Positions 49,675 through 58,452 of a DNA stretch of 64,000 bases are shown here, piece after piece. This stretch comes from Clostridiales bacterium GWF2_38_85 (GTDB lineage: Bacteria; Bacillota; Clostridia; Oscillospirales; CAG-382). The notes below the pieces were generated by a model. That model was not told the origin of the DNA and ran no database searches. It saw only the letters and a list, made by a program, of their open reading frames with translations. The DNA lies in the NCBI GenBank assembly GCA_001797275.1, contig MGOY01000014.1:1-64000 (forward strand). Direction: 5' to 3'. Within the stretch, counting starts at the first letter, position 1. Every line of letters begins with the position of its first letter. The position numbers and the translations under genes were made by a program.

Positions 49675-51222
49675 TTACTTATCGATTATATAGTGGGCGC
49701 CGACGCTGTCCTTGCGAGCGACAGCACCATTGACGATCATTCGAGCGACAGAGAGCATATTGAACACCTCGAACTCGTAGGCGAGTGTCATTGGCGACTG
49801 CTCGACAGTTGAAAATATGTTATCGAGAATATTTTTCGCTTTAGCAAGACCTGAGACAGTGCGTTCGGCGTTGGCGTAGGAGTTCATCACGCTTTTTATT
49901 TCAGCCTTTATTTTCTCGTAAAAGTTTGTATCATAAACAATACCTGACGGCATTTCATTGAACTCATAACTGGCTTTTTTCGACTTTAGCGGCCTGAAAT
50001 TGTTGTTGATGTGGTAAGCGCAACGCCTACCGAACACCAGACATTCAAGAATCGAATTGGAGGCAAGTCTATTGCCGCCATGAATACCTGTGTGTGCCGA
50101 TTCACCTGCACTGTACAACCCGTCAATGTTTGTCATTCCATTTAGATCAGTCGCAATCCCACCCATCATGTAATGCTGGGCAGGTCTTACCGGGATCCAT
50201 TCTGAGGGAACATTTATGCCACGATCGCGACATTCGCCGAAAATTGTCGGGAACCGTTTGGAGAAGAATTCTTCGGACATCATCGACACATCAAGATATA
50301 TGTTTTCCTCGTGTATCCTGTTAAGCTCGGCGATCATCTCGCGTGTAACAATGTCGCGCGGTGCAAGATCTGCCATCGGGTGCTTGCCTTGCATGAACGC
50401 ATCACCGCGTGAGTTGCGAAGTATTCCGCCCTCGCCGCGTACTGCTTCGGATATAAGGAACAACCGCTTTGAGTAGTTGCGTGAGAACAGGGTTGTCGGA
50501 TGGAACTGTACAAACTCCATGTCACGCATCACAGCACCGGCTCTTGCTGCTGCCGCCATGCCGTCGCCAACCGCCCCGACGGGGTTGGTTGTGTAACGGT
50601 ACACTTGTCCGATCCCGCCGGTCGCAATCACTATATTTCGCGAACGAAGTAAACGGTAATCATCGCCGGCAAAAATAATGACACCCTGAGCACTGCTGGT
50701 ATCAGTTATTATGTCAACCAGATAGGTTCCGAAGAAAAAGTGCAGGTTTTCTTTGGTCAGCGCAAGCTTTCCGAGCTGTTTTGTTGTCTCACGTCCGGTT
50801 GCATCACCGCCGCAGTGAACGATGCGGCGCATACCGTGACCGCCTTCTTTGGTTATCTGCAGCTCGCCCTCGGGATTGAGGTCGAAGGGGATAGCCATTT
50901 TGATTAATGTCTGTATGTTTTCGGTGCTTTCTCTGACAAGCACATTGACAGCATCAACATTACAAAGTCCGGCACCTGCTTTTAGTGTGTCCTCTATGTG
51001 CAGATCGTATTTGTCGTCGCTGCTGATTACAGCAGCGATACCGCCCTGCGCAAGGTAGGAGTTGCTTTCGTCTATATTTGCCTTCGTAACAACAGCACAG
51101 TTGAGACTGCTATCGAGATGTAAAGCACAATATAAGCCTGCGACACCGCTGCCCACGATAACAACATCAAAGTCGTAGACAGGAATTTCATGGTCATAAA
51201 TTGAATAAATGTATCTTCTCAC
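49675..51222 (-). CDS. nadB: L-aspartate oxidase
   Basis: A 515-residue flavoenzyme that oxidises aspartate to iminoaspartate, the first step of NAD synthesis. The GTG at 51222 is preferred: AAGGAAG lies eight bases upstream, whereas the longer frame begins at a TTG touching the metA stop. FAD site DVVIVGSGVAGLYCALHL. NSYLAQGGIAAV, IVHCGGDATGRETT, MEFVQFHPTTLF, SEAVRGEGGILRN and HTGIHGGNRLASNSILECLV are family blocks. In an anaerobe, fumarate is the likely electron acceptor. nadA is not in the window. The distance to nadC is increased by the HNH element. Confidence 0.93.
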   Translation of the reverse strand: MRRYIYSIYDHEIPVYDFDVVIVGSGVAGLYCALHLDSSLNCAVVTKANIDESNSYLAQGGIAAVISSDDKYDLHIEDTLKAGAGLCNVDAVNVLVRESTENIQTLIKMAIPFDLNPEGELQITKEGGHGMRRIVHCGGDATGRETTKQLGKLALTKENLHFFFGTYLVDIITDTSSAQGVIIFAGDDYRLLRSRNIVIATGGIGQVYRYTTNPVGAVGDGMAAAARAGAVMRDMEFVQFHPTTLFSRNYSKRLFLISEAVRGEGGILRNSRGDAFMQGKHPMADLAPRDIVTREMIAELNRIHEENIYLDVSMMSEEFFSKRFPTIFGECRDRGINVPSEWIPVRPAQHYMMGGIATDLNGMTNIDGLYSAGESAHTGIHGGNRLASNSILECLVFGRRCAYHINNNFRPLKSKKASYEFNEMPSGIVYDTNFYEKIKAEIKSVMNSYANAERTVSGLAKAKNILDNIFSTVEQSPMTLAYEFEVFNMLSVARMIVNGAVARKDSVGAHYIIDK

Positions 51223-51249
51223 TATATAGACTTCCTTATTAATATGCAA

Positions 51250-52167
51250 TTAATGAATTTCTTCTATGTTGTATGGGGTGGACTGATATACGAAATAGTT
51301 CAACCAGTTTGAAAACAGCAGATGTGCGTGCGCACGCCATATGTTTTTAGGTGGCAGACAGGGATCGTCGTTCGGAAAATAGTTTTTTGGAATTGATATA
51401 AATTTATTCTTTTCTATATCACGATTGTATTCTTTTGACAGTGTGTCAATATCGTACTCGGCATGCCCTGTAATATATACCTCTCGGCCGTCCTCAGAGC
51501 AAATCATATAAAGTCCGGCTTCGTCAGAAACCGCAAGCGGAATCAGGTCCTTGCATGCCATTACATCCTCAACCGAAATATCAGTATAACGAGAATGCGG
51601 GGCATAGAACCGTTCGTCAAAGCCGCGGATAAGCGGATGCGAAGGCGAGAGTGTGCAGTGCCTGAACACCCCGAACATCTTCTCGGGCAGCTGCTTTTTG
51701 CCGATACCGTAGTTGTGAAACAATGCTGCCTGGGCACCCCAACAGATATACATCGTTGAATAAACATTCGATTTCGCCCAGTCAATGATTGAGCAAAGCT
51801 CGTCCCAGTAGTTGACCTCCTCAAAAGGCAGGTTTTCGACAGGCGCGCCTGTGATAATCAGTCCGTCGAATTTCTCCTGCTTGATATCGTCGAAGGTTTT
51901 GTAAAAGCTTTCGAGATGTCCGAAAGGTGTGTTTTTTGATGTATGGGTAGCAGTTCTCAAAAGTGTTATGTCAATTTGAAGCGGTGTGTTTGACAAAAGC
52001 CGCAGAAACTGCGTTTCGGTAACAATTTTCGTGGGCATCAGATTAAGGATCGCAATTTTCAGCGGCCTGATGTCCTGTGTCATTGCCCGGATTTCGGACA
52101 TGACAAATATATTCTCTTTAATCAGCACCTCGGCTGCCGGCAGGGACTCCGGAATTCTAATCGGCAT
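51250..52167 (-). CDS. metA: Homoserine O-acetyltransferase (MetA-type)
   Basis: A 305-residue enzyme of methionine synthesis. Catalytic C142 ([10 protein letters not shown] region) and the GHAEYD block with Glu/His complete the family triad. Residue 111 is Glu ([12 protein letters not shown]). In characterised MetA enzymes Glu at 111 goes with acetyl-CoA and Gly with succinyl-CoA, so acetyl transfer is predicted. GAAAGGAAG precedes the ATG at 52167. No SAM riboswitch or T-box is seen ahead of it. It shares the strand with nadB. Confidence 0.9.
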   Translation of the reverse strand: MPIRIPESLPAAEVLIKENIFVMSEIRAMTQDIRPLKIAILNLMPTKIVTETQFLRLLSNTPLQIDITLLRTATHTSKNTPFGHLESFYKTFDDIKQEKFDGLIITGAPVENLPFEEVNYWDELCSIIDWAKSNVYSTMYICWGAQAALFHNYGIGKKQLPEKMFGVFRHCTLSPSHPLIRGFDERFYAPHSRYTDISVEDVMACKDLIPLAVSDEAGLYMICSEDGREVYITGHAEYDIDTLSKEYNRDIEKNKFISIPKNYFPNDDPCLPPKNIWRAHAHLLFSNWLNYFVYQSTPYNIEEIH

Positions 52168-52191
52168 AAAGTGCTTCCTTTCTTGTTGAGT

Positions 52192-53574
52192 TTATTTTAA
52201 TGCAAAGAATGCAGCGCTTGCAAGGTGCATCGTATAAATATCAACCTTTGATGCAAGCTCAACAGGTGAGTGCATTGACAAAATCGGAACGCCGACATCT
52301 ATGACATCGATGTTCATCATAGCAATTTCTGACGCAACAGTTCCTGCACCGCCCTGGTCAACCTTGCCGTATTCGCCTGTCTGCCAGTCAACCTCGGCCG
52401 CATCAAAGCAGCGCGTGATTTTTCCGAACAGCTCGGCGCTTGCATCAGATGAGCCACCCTTACCTCTTGAACCTGTATATTTTGTAACAACAACGCCCTT
52501 TGCGAGGTATGCTGAGTTTTTCGCTTCGTATGCTGAAGAGAAGGTTGGATCATATGCACCGCCGACATCGGCAGACATGCAGGTTGAATTTCTGATAAAG
52601 TTAGTGTACGAAACCGAGCGTGAAACGCAGATATCCATCAGAAAATGGCGGAGAACGTCAGAAGTTAGTCCGGTTACACCATAGCTGCCGATTTCTTCTT
52701 TATCCGCAAGTATGATAACAGCTGTACTTTCGGGTGTTTTGTCAAGTCCGAACAAGGCTGTCATCGAAGGGTAAGCACATACTCTGTCGTCATGTGCATA
52801 TGCCGCGATCATGCTTCTGTCAAAACCGACATCACGGGTTTTCTGGGAAGGAACAGCTGTCAGCTCTGCGTTTATAAGGTCGAGTTCTGTTATATCATAT
52901 TTTTCGTTTAATATCCTGAGAATATTCAGCTTGACACTTTCGTCTTCGTCATCCTCAAAGGGCATTGAGCCGTTGATTATGTTCAATTCCTCACCGAGAA
53001 TACCTTCACCCAGCTTGCGGTCGAATTGATCCTTACCGATATGGGGCATCAGGTCGCTGATGTAGAAAACGGGATCGTTTTCATCTTCACCGATACAGAT
53101 ATCAAGCGGTGTACCGTCTTTTTTGATTATGACACCGTGAAGTGCAAGCGGAAGTGCTGACCACTGGTATTTTTTAATTCCACCATAATAATGAGTTTTA
53201 AAGAAAGAAATTCCACTATCCTCATATAAGGCTCTTTGCTTGAGATCTATTCTCGGAGCATCAATATGTGAAGCGATGATGTTCGCACCGGCTTCGGCAT
53301 TCACACCGGCAACTGCAAGTATTATGCTCTTATTGCGGTTGTTATAATAAATTTTGTCGCCTGCTTTGTAGGCTTTTTTGCTGCTAAAGGGTGTAAATCC
53401 GTTTTTGGTTGCGGTATCGATTGCGTATCTGACAGCATCACGCTCGGTCTTTGCGTCGTTTATAAAGCTTTTGTAGCCAATGCAGTAGTCTTCGGCTGTT
53501 TTCTCGATTCCTTTATGTCTTGAATAAGAGGTTTTCGGATTGTGCAACAATTTTTTTGCTTCTTCTTTAGTCAT
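52192..53574 (-). CDS. M18-family aminopeptidase
   Basis: A 460-residue metallo-aminopeptidase of the M18 (aspartyl aminopeptidase/LAP4, apeB-like) family. ASHIDAPRIDLK (metal His/Asp), ILADKEEIGSYG (catalytic and metal Glu), SADVGGAYDPTF and ILSMHSPVELASKVDIYTMH (metal His) are in order. It removes N-terminal residues from peptides in the cytoplasm. Length is normal for the clostridial form. The ATG overlaps the lytic-transglycosylase stop by 8 bases. Confidence 0.9.
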   Translation of the reverse strand: MTKEEAKKLLHNPKTSYSRHKGIEKTAEDYCIGYKSFINDAKTERDAVRYAIDTATKNGFTPFSSKKAYKAGDKIYYNNRNKSIILAVAGVNAEAGANIIASHIDAPRIDLKQRALYEDSGISFFKTHYYGGIKKYQWSALPLALHGVIIKKDGTPLDICIGEDENDPVFYISDLMPHIGKDQFDRKLGEGILGEELNIINGSMPFEDDEDESVKLNILRILNEKYDITELDLINAELTAVPSQKTRDVGFDRSMIAAYAHDDRVCAYPSMTALFGLDKTPESTAVIILADKEEIGSYGVTGLTSDVLRHFLMDICVSRSVSYTNFIRNSTCMSADVGGAYDPTFSSAYEAKNSAYLAKGVVVTKYTGSRGKGGSSDASAELFGKITRCFDAAEVDWQTGEYGKVDQGGAGTVASEIAMMNIDVIDVGVPILSMHSPVELASKVDIYTMHLASAAFFALK

Positions 53575-54151
53575 TTACAGATTCTCCTTCGTTTTCAAAA
53601 TAAAGTTTTATATATATTTCTCTTGCTTTAAATACTTTTTCAACATATGCTTCGGTTTCGGGATATGGGATATCTTTCAGGGTTATTCCGTCATCAGAAT
53701 ATCTGCTGTCGGTAAGCCATGTTTTAACCTTAGTATTTCCTGCGTTGTATGCTGCAATAATACTGCTTTCATCCTGAAATTGTGTCATCAGATATGATAA
53801 CAGATATGTGCCGAATTTAATATTTACTTCAGGGTCAAGTATATCAACTTCATCTTCTATCCCCAGCCTGAACATTATCCAGCCCCTTGTGTCGGGCATA
53901 ATCTGCATTAAACCGACAGCACCTGCATGCGACTTCGCATCCGGATCAAAACGGCTTTCGGTACGGATGACCGAATAAATCAATTCTTTGGGTACTGCAT
54001 ATTCTGCTGAGTATTTTTCAACCAGCTCCACATATTCAAGCGGATAGCTTTTGCGTAGTATCTTATCAGCATATATATTGTATATCAATATACCCAGAGC
54101 AATCAATATGGTTACAGCAAAAACAATCGAAATAATTTTTCTTGTCTGCAT
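53567..54151 (-). CDS. Membrane-anchored lytic transglycosylase (SLT domain)
   Basis: A 194-residue protein. One N-terminal span (IISIVFAVTILIALGILI). The SLT domain (about 45-180) has catalytic E65 (YSVIRTESRFDP), GAVGLMQIMPDT, NIKFGTYLLSYL and IIAAYNAGNTKVKTWL. It cleaves glycan strands to anhydro-muropeptides. In endospore formers such small enzymes are often next to coaE. The start overlaps the coaE stop by one base and its own end overlaps the M18 start. Confidence 0.9.
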   Translation of the reverse strand: MQTRKIISIVFAVTILIALGILIYNIYADKILRKSYPLEYVELVEKYSAEYAVPKELIYSVIRTESRFDPDAKSHAGAVGLMQIMPDTRGWIMFRLGIEDEVDILDPEVNIKFGTYLLSYLMTQFQDESSIIAAYNAGNTKVKTWLTDSRYSDDGITLKDIPYPETEAYVEKVFKAREIYIKLYFENEGESVND

Positions 54152-54744
54152 TAAATTACTCCAAGCTTTTGTAACAGCATTTCAACCTTCTCTCTCAGCT
54201 TATCAAGGCTGACGTTGTTTTCTATATAATAATCGCAGTTTTCGATTAGAAATTCATTGCTTTTCTGTTTGCCAATCCTTGCAAGTGCCTGTTCAGCCGA
54301 AATCCCGTCACGCATGATAGCACGGCTGACTCTGATATCGGTGTCGGCAACAACCGCAACGTTGAAGTCAAACTCCCGGTCAAGTCCACTTTCAAACAAC
54401 AGTGGAGCATCTATGAAAACAGCTTTGCTGTCTGTTTCAAGCGTTAAAATTCTTTGATTGAGCAGCTCAGTTATATATGGGTGGGTTATTTTATTCAGCA
54501 TTTCGCTATTTTCAGGAGATGAAAATGCAATTGCGGCAAGAACAGAGCGGTTAAGTGTTCCGTCAGGATATATAATCTTCTTACCGAAGTATTCGGTAAG
54601 TTCTTCGAGGCATTTGTTGCCTTTTTCGACAGCCACTCTTGCAAGCTCATCGCTGCTTATGCAGGGGATACCGAATTCATCGAGCAGCTTCCCGACTATT
54701 GTCTTGCCCGCTCCCATACCGCCGCATAACCCTATCTTAAGCAT
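54151..54744 (-). CDS. coaE: Dephospho-CoA kinase
   Basis: A 197-residue kinase that phosphorylates dephospho-CoA in the last step of CoA synthesis. P-loop GLCGGMGAGKT (residues 5-15), DELARVAVEKG, VFIDAPLLFESGLD and a C-terminal helix. Complete. The start overlaps the end of tsaC by 13 bases. Confidence 0.93.
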   Translation of the reverse strand: MLKIGLCGGMGAGKTIVGKLLDEFGIPCISSDELARVAVEKGNKCLEELTEYFGKKIIYPDGTLNRSVLAAIAFSSPENSEMLNKITHPYITELLNQRILTLETDSKAVFIDAPLLFESGLDREFDFNVAVVADTDIRVSRAIMRDGISAEQALARIGKQKSNEFLIENCDYYIENNVSLDKLREKVEMLLQKLGVI

Positions 54745-55364
54745 TCCAGAACCTCTTTCCCCGAAATCGTACCTTCACGAAGTATCTTTGGTTCACCGAT
54801 AAGTAAAACAATTGTTGACGGTGTGCCGATATCGCATTCGCCACCGTCTATAATACAGTCTATAATTCCTGAGAAATTATCAATAACAGGTTTCGCACTC
54901 TTGGGCGGTTCATTTCCGCTGATGTTTGCAGACGGTGCTGCAATCGGAACACCGCAAGCGCGGATGAACTCCTTTGCTATTTTGTTGGCAGGAAAGCGGA
55001 ATGCAATTGTATCGCCGTTGGCAGTTACAACCTCAGGCAGCACTGCCTTCCTGGGCAAAACAAATGTTAGCGGGCCGCAGGGATAGATGGCTTTCAGCTT
55101 GTAATACATATCGTTAACAATTGCAAAATCAGCAGGATCTATTCCATCTGCCATATGCAATATCAGTGCTTTTTCGGGCGGTCTGCGTTTTGCAGCAAAA
55201 ATCTTTGCGCATGCTTTCTCATTGAAAGCATTTGCGCCGAGTCCATAAACTGTTTCGGTTGGGAACGCAACATTACCACCACTCCTGATAACTTCTGCAC
55301 AGAACCTTATCGTATCAAAATCTATATTATTGTCATCCATTTTGAATATTTTTGTTGTTGCCAT
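54732..55364 (-). CDS. tsaC: Threonylcarbamoyl-AMP synthase (Sua5/YciO/YrdC)
   Basis: A 210-residue enzyme that makes threonylcarbamoyl-AMP for the t6A37 modification of tRNAs. GGNVAFPTETVYGLGANAF, AKRRPPEKALILHM, PCGPLTFVLPRK, IAFRFPANKIAKEF, PIAAPSANISG and GTPSTIV are all present. It lacks the C-terminal Sua5 domain, so it is the short TsaC form. First gene of the tsaC-coaE-SLT-M18 run. Confidence 0.9.
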   Translation of the reverse strand: MATTKIFKMDDNNIDFDTIRFCAEVIRSGGNVAFPTETVYGLGANAFNEKACAKIFAAKRRPPEKALILHMADGIDPADFAIVNDMYYKLKAIYPCGPLTFVLPRKAVLPEVVTANGDTIAFRFPANKIAKEFIRACGVPIAAPSANISGNEPPKSAKPVIDNFSGIIDCIIDGGECDIGTPSTIVLLIGEPKILREGTISGKEVLECLR

Positions 55365-55529
55365 TTAAATACTCCAAAAATCAAACATCAAACTATAATT
55401 TTAAGCTTCATATAATAAAATATATGTCTAAAGTAAATTATATTGTATCATATTCATTATGTAATTTCTATAGGTTTTAAAAAATATTTTGGATTACCGG
55501 GTAAAACTTTATAGGAATTTCAATTTCTA

Positions 55530-55558
55530 TTGACAAGTAAGGCGAAAAAATATATAAT
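55530..55558 (+). promoter_or_regulatory. Promoter of the hydrogenase accessory operon
   Basis: TTGACA (55530-55535), a 17-base spacer and TATAAT (55553-55558): full consensus. It lies about 190 bases ahead of the first DRTGG gene, so there is a long leader. Confidence 0.8.
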
Positions 55559-55746
55559 TAGCGTGATAGATATAAGATTCAAAGATACATTGGCGCGTAT
55601 CTCCATGTATTTTTCATGACAATTTTTGCCCCAAACAGGGCATGGAGATTATTATGAGAAAATATGTTGATATAAATTATTTTATGCTAATTCGTATTTA
55701 AAAAGCATTATTTTCCGGTTTGTCGGAATATGAAATGGAGCTAATA
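55559..55746 (+). other. Structured leader of the DRTGG/hydrogenase operon
   Basis: The transcript would contain GATAC-ATTGGCGC-GTATC, ATCTCCATG paired with CATGGAGAT across an inner TGCCC-CAAAC-AGGGCA hairpin, and a short ORF. The first stem and the long pairing overlap at ATCTCC, so they exclude each other, which would suit a riboswitch or attenuator. I recognise no known RNA class. The stretch between tsaC and this promoter (55365-55529) is AT-rich with nothing identifiable. Confidence 0.4.
55654..55701 (+). CDS. Possible leader peptide (15 aa)
   Basis: ATG at 55654 behind TGGAGA encodes MRKYVDINYFMLIRI and stops 46 bases before the DRTGG gene. The ribosome binding site is part of the pairing CATGGAGAT, so its translation would compete with the stem. 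It may be a regulatory peptide or chance. Confidence 0.3.
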   Translation: MRKYVDINYFMLIRI

Positions 55747-56103
55747 ATGAAAATTAAAGAAATAGCAAAACTGCTTGATGCGCAGGTGCTTTGCGGAGAT
55801 GAATTTCTTGATAACGAGGTGTATTCGGCCTGTGGCAGCGATATGATGAGTGATGTTCTTGCATTTGTCAAGGATCAGAGCATATTATTGACCGGACTTC
55901 TAAATTCACAGGTGATTCGCACCGCCGAAATGATGGATATGAGATGTATAGTCTTCGTGAGAAACAAACGTCCCTGTGCAGATGTTATTGAGCTTGCCAA
56001 AGAAAACGGGATAACTATTCTTGCTTCACCTGATAGGATGTATGAAGCTTGCGGAAGACTGTATGCCGCAGGGCTTAAAGGTGGGTGCACATCCGAAAAG
56101 TAA
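55747..56103 (+). CDS. DRTGG-domain protein 1
   Basis: A 118-residue protein from ATG 55747 (TGGAG upstream; the frame is open to a TTG at 55720). KIKEIAKLLDAQVLCGD, YSACGSDMMSDVLAFVKD and CIVFVRNKRPCADVIELAKE match the DRTGG domain often encoded beside [FeFe] hydrogenase genes in Clostridia. The domain is thought to bind a ligand, possibly a nucleotide. First gene of the accessory operon. A second copy of the family is at 58126. Inference: regulatory role for hydrogenase expression or activity. Confidence 0.75.
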   Translation: MKIKEIAKLLDAQVLCGDEFLDNEVYSACGSDMMSDVLAFVKDQSILLTGLLNSQVIRTAEMMDMRCIVFVRNKRPCADVIELAKENGITILASPDRMYEACGRLYAAGLKGGCTSEK

Positions 56104-56346
56104 ACTTTTCTATTAGAAGTTTTTTGTTTTTCATCATAAAGTATTGATGAAATTCAGCTGCGTTGAAACATACAAAACTTACTATTTATTAAAGCTTCTA
56201 TGTAATTTCAGACTTTCTGCCATATAGATTTGGCAGAATTTTAAATCGCAGACGATTTGAAACCGCCCGAAACTTTCTATCAGCTAAACTTATTATTTCC
56301 CGAACATCAAACAATAACTCCAAAAATAAAAGGGATGGAAAAAATA

Positions 56347-56769
56347 ATGGAAGAACAGTTGAGATTCCGCTATGAGGTTGACGGCGACAATTTTACCTCT
56401 GCCGGTGAAGCGTCTGTATCCGTCAAGAAAAAGCTTAGGCAGCTCGGCTTTGCACCCGAAATCATCCGTCGCGTTTCAATCGCTATGTATGAGGGTGAGA
56501 TTAACATGGTAATCCATGCACACGGTGGAAGAGCTGATGTGGTTGTTTCCAAAGACAAAATTGAGATAACACTTGATGATGACGGTCCCGGAATTCCTAA
56601 TGTTGAGCTTGCGATGCAGGAGGGATTTTCAACCGCACCCGATAATATCCGTTCACTCGGTTTCGGTGCCGGAATGGGGCTACCTAACATGAAACGCTAC
56701 ACAGATACAATGAAGATACAAACCGAGCTTGGTAAAGGTACAAAAATAATAATGACAGTTAATATATAA
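56347..56769 (+). CDS. RsbW-like ATP-binding (HATPase) protein
   Basis: A 140-residue GHKL-fold protein. SIAMYEGEINMVIHAHGGRA (N box), EITLDDDGPGIPNVELAMQE (G1) and GFGAGMGLPNMKRYTDTM (G2) define the anti-sigma/serine-kinase type. The ATG at 56347 fits family length. An upstream TTG (56257) adds 30 unusual residues. The gap from 56104 holds two hairpins (TTCTGCCA/TGGCAGAA at 56215-56238; AAATCG/CGATTT at 56243-56258). Genes of this type recur beside sensory hydrogenases, so a signalling role is likely. Confidence 0.8.
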   Translation: MEEQLRFRYEVDGDNFTSAGEASVSVKKKLRQLGFAPEIIRRVSIAMYEGEINMVIHAHGGRADVVVSKDKIEITLDDDGPGIPNVELAMQEGFSTAPDNIRSLGFGAGMGLPNMKRYTDTMKIQTELGKGTKIIMTVNI

Positions 56770-56813
56770 ATAGATACATAATACTCATAGAAAGGTTTTT
56801 ATGGCAATTTGCG

Positions 56814-58094
56814 ATGAACAGATATAATCATTCGGTATCGCTCGATATTGAAAAGTGCAAAGGCTGTACCAATTGTCTTAAGCGATGCCCAACAGAAGCA
56901 ATAAGAATTCGTAACGGTCATGCTTCAATCAATGCGGAACGCTGTATCGATTGCGGTGAATGCATAAGAGTATGCCCGTACAAAGCGAAAAAAGCTATAT
57001 TTGACAAACTGGAGAATATCCAGAATTATAAATGGAAAATTGCACTGCCTGCACCTACATTATATGGTCAGTTTGATAATCTCGACGATGTTGATTACGT
57101 TCTTCAGGGACTTCTTGACATAGGCTTCGATGATGTTTACGAGGTTGCGAGAGCTGCGGAAATTGTCTCGGAATATACCAGACGTTATCTGAAAACCGAA
57201 GGGATAAAGAAACCGGTTATCAGCTCTGCCTGCCCGGTTGTAGTCAGACTTATCAGCATGCGCTTTCCATACCTTTGCGACAATGTTATGCCGATGCTGT
57301 CTCCGATGGAGATTGCCGGAATGCTTGCAAAAAAACAGGCGCAAAAAAAACATCCCGAATTCAAACCCGAAGATATATGCACAGTTTTCATTTCACCCTG
57401 CCCGGCAAAGGTAAGCTATGTTAAAAATAATTTCTCGGGTGCGAAAGACAATGTTGATTTTGTCGTATCAATGAACGATATATATTTTGAGCTTCTCAGC
57501 GTAATGAAAAAGCAGCACCTGCCGATACCTTCGTCAAAAGCAGGTGTAATCGGCATGAGCTGGGCAACAACAGGCGGCGAATCCTCAGCGCTGTTCAACG
57601 ACAGATATTTGGCTGCCGACGGAATCGAGAATGTAATCAAAGTGCTTGACCAGCTTGACACAGGTAATTTTCCTGACCTCGAATTCATCGAGCTTAATGC
57701 CTGCACAAGCGGTTGTGTCGGTGGCGTATTGACGGTTGAGAATCCCTTCATCGCCAAAGCAAGACTCCAGAATCTGCGCAGATATCTTCCGATATCCCAA
57801 AACTGGCTCAGACCTGAACCGGGCGAACCCGAAAATTTCGTCCCGAAAGATTACATACTCCCTAACCCGGTTACATATCAACCGGTTGTAGCTCTGTCAG
57901 ACGACAGGAACGAAGCAATGCGAAAGCTTTCGGAAATCGAAGAGATAGCCGAACATTTGCCCTGCCTTGACTGCGGTTCCTGTGGTGCGCCCAACTGCCA
58001 TGCTTTTGCTGAGGATATAGTCAACGGTGAAGCTAAGGAAATTGAATGTATCATAAAGATGCGCGAAAAGATGAAAGAAATAATAAAAGAATAG
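56814..58094 (+). CDS. Sensory-type [FeFe] hydrogenase-like protein
   Basis: A 426-residue protein. Two [4Fe-4S] ferredoxin motifs lie at the N-terminus (C15/C18/C21 then C25; C44/C47/C50 then C54). The H-cluster-type domain (about 75-320) has altered L motifs: SSACPVVV (C140, with Ala at 139 where catalytic enzymes have Cys), ISPCPAK (C196) and ELNACTSGCVGG (C297, C301). A C-terminal Fe-S motif follows (CLDCGSCGAPNC, 384-395). The loss of the second Cys and the missing Met before C196 point to a non-catalytic or H2-sensing member, not an H2-producing one. It is surrounded by DRTGG, RsbW-like and PHP genes. Confidence 0.8.
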   Translation: MNRYNHSVSLDIEKCKGCTNCLKRCPTEAIRIRNGHASINAERCIDCGECIRVCPYKAKKAIFDKLENIQNYKWKIALPAPTLYGQFDNLDDVDYVLQGLLDIGFDDVYEVARAAEIVSEYTRRYLKTEGIKKPVISSACPVVVRLISMRFPYLCDNVMPMLSPMEIAGMLAKKQAQKKHPEFKPEDICTVFISPCPAKVSYVKNNFSGAKDNVDFVVSMNDIYFELLSVMKKQHLPIPSSKAGVIGMSWATTGGESSALFNDRYLAADGIENVIKVLDQLDTGNFPDLEFIELNACTSGCVGGVLTVENPFIAKARLQNLRRYLPISQNWLRPEPGEPENFVPKDYILPNPVTYQPVVALSDDRNEAMRKLSEIEEIAEHLPCLDCGSCGAPNCHAFAEDIVNGEAKEIECIIKMREKMKEIIKE

Positions 58095-58125
58095 GCTCTT
58101 AAGTATAGTTAAAGGACGGTCGTAT

Positions 58126-58452
58126 ATGACAGTAAATGAATTTGCAAAGGTTCTTGAACTTGAACAATTAAATATAGCGGATGGTGATAGGAAAATTAAC
58201 GGTGCATATGCCGGTGATCTGCTCAGCTGGGTAATGGGACGAACGGCAGGCGACAACGTTTGGGTTACTATAATGACTAATCTGAATATTTGTGCTGTTG
58301 CGTCTCTTGCAGATGTTGCTTGTATTGTCATTGCGGATAATGCCGAAGTGATGAAGGAAGTAACCGATACCGCAAAGAACAAGAATATAAATCTGTTGAG
58401 GTCACCATTACCGATGTATGAGCTTTGTGTTAATATAAATAAGGTGATATAA
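58126..58452 (+). CDS. DRTGG-domain protein 2
   Basis: A 108-residue protein. TVNEFAKVLELEQLNIADGD, GAYAGDLLSWVMGRTAGDNV and IVIADNAEVMKEVTDTAKNK match the DRTGG family and align to protein 1 (55747). AAAGGACGG lies before the ATG. The PHP gene begins at the very next base after its stop, so the two are translationally coupled. Confidence 0.75.
   Translation: MTVNEFAKVLELEQLNIADGDRKINGAYAGDLLSWVMGRTAGDNVWVTIMTNLNICAVASLADVACIVIADNAEVMKEVTDTAKNKNINLLRSPLPMYELCVNINKVI

Noticed and set aside
52168-52191. SAM riboswitch or T-box ahead of metA
   Set aside because: The gap to the upstream gene is only 24 bases and holds just a ribosome binding site.
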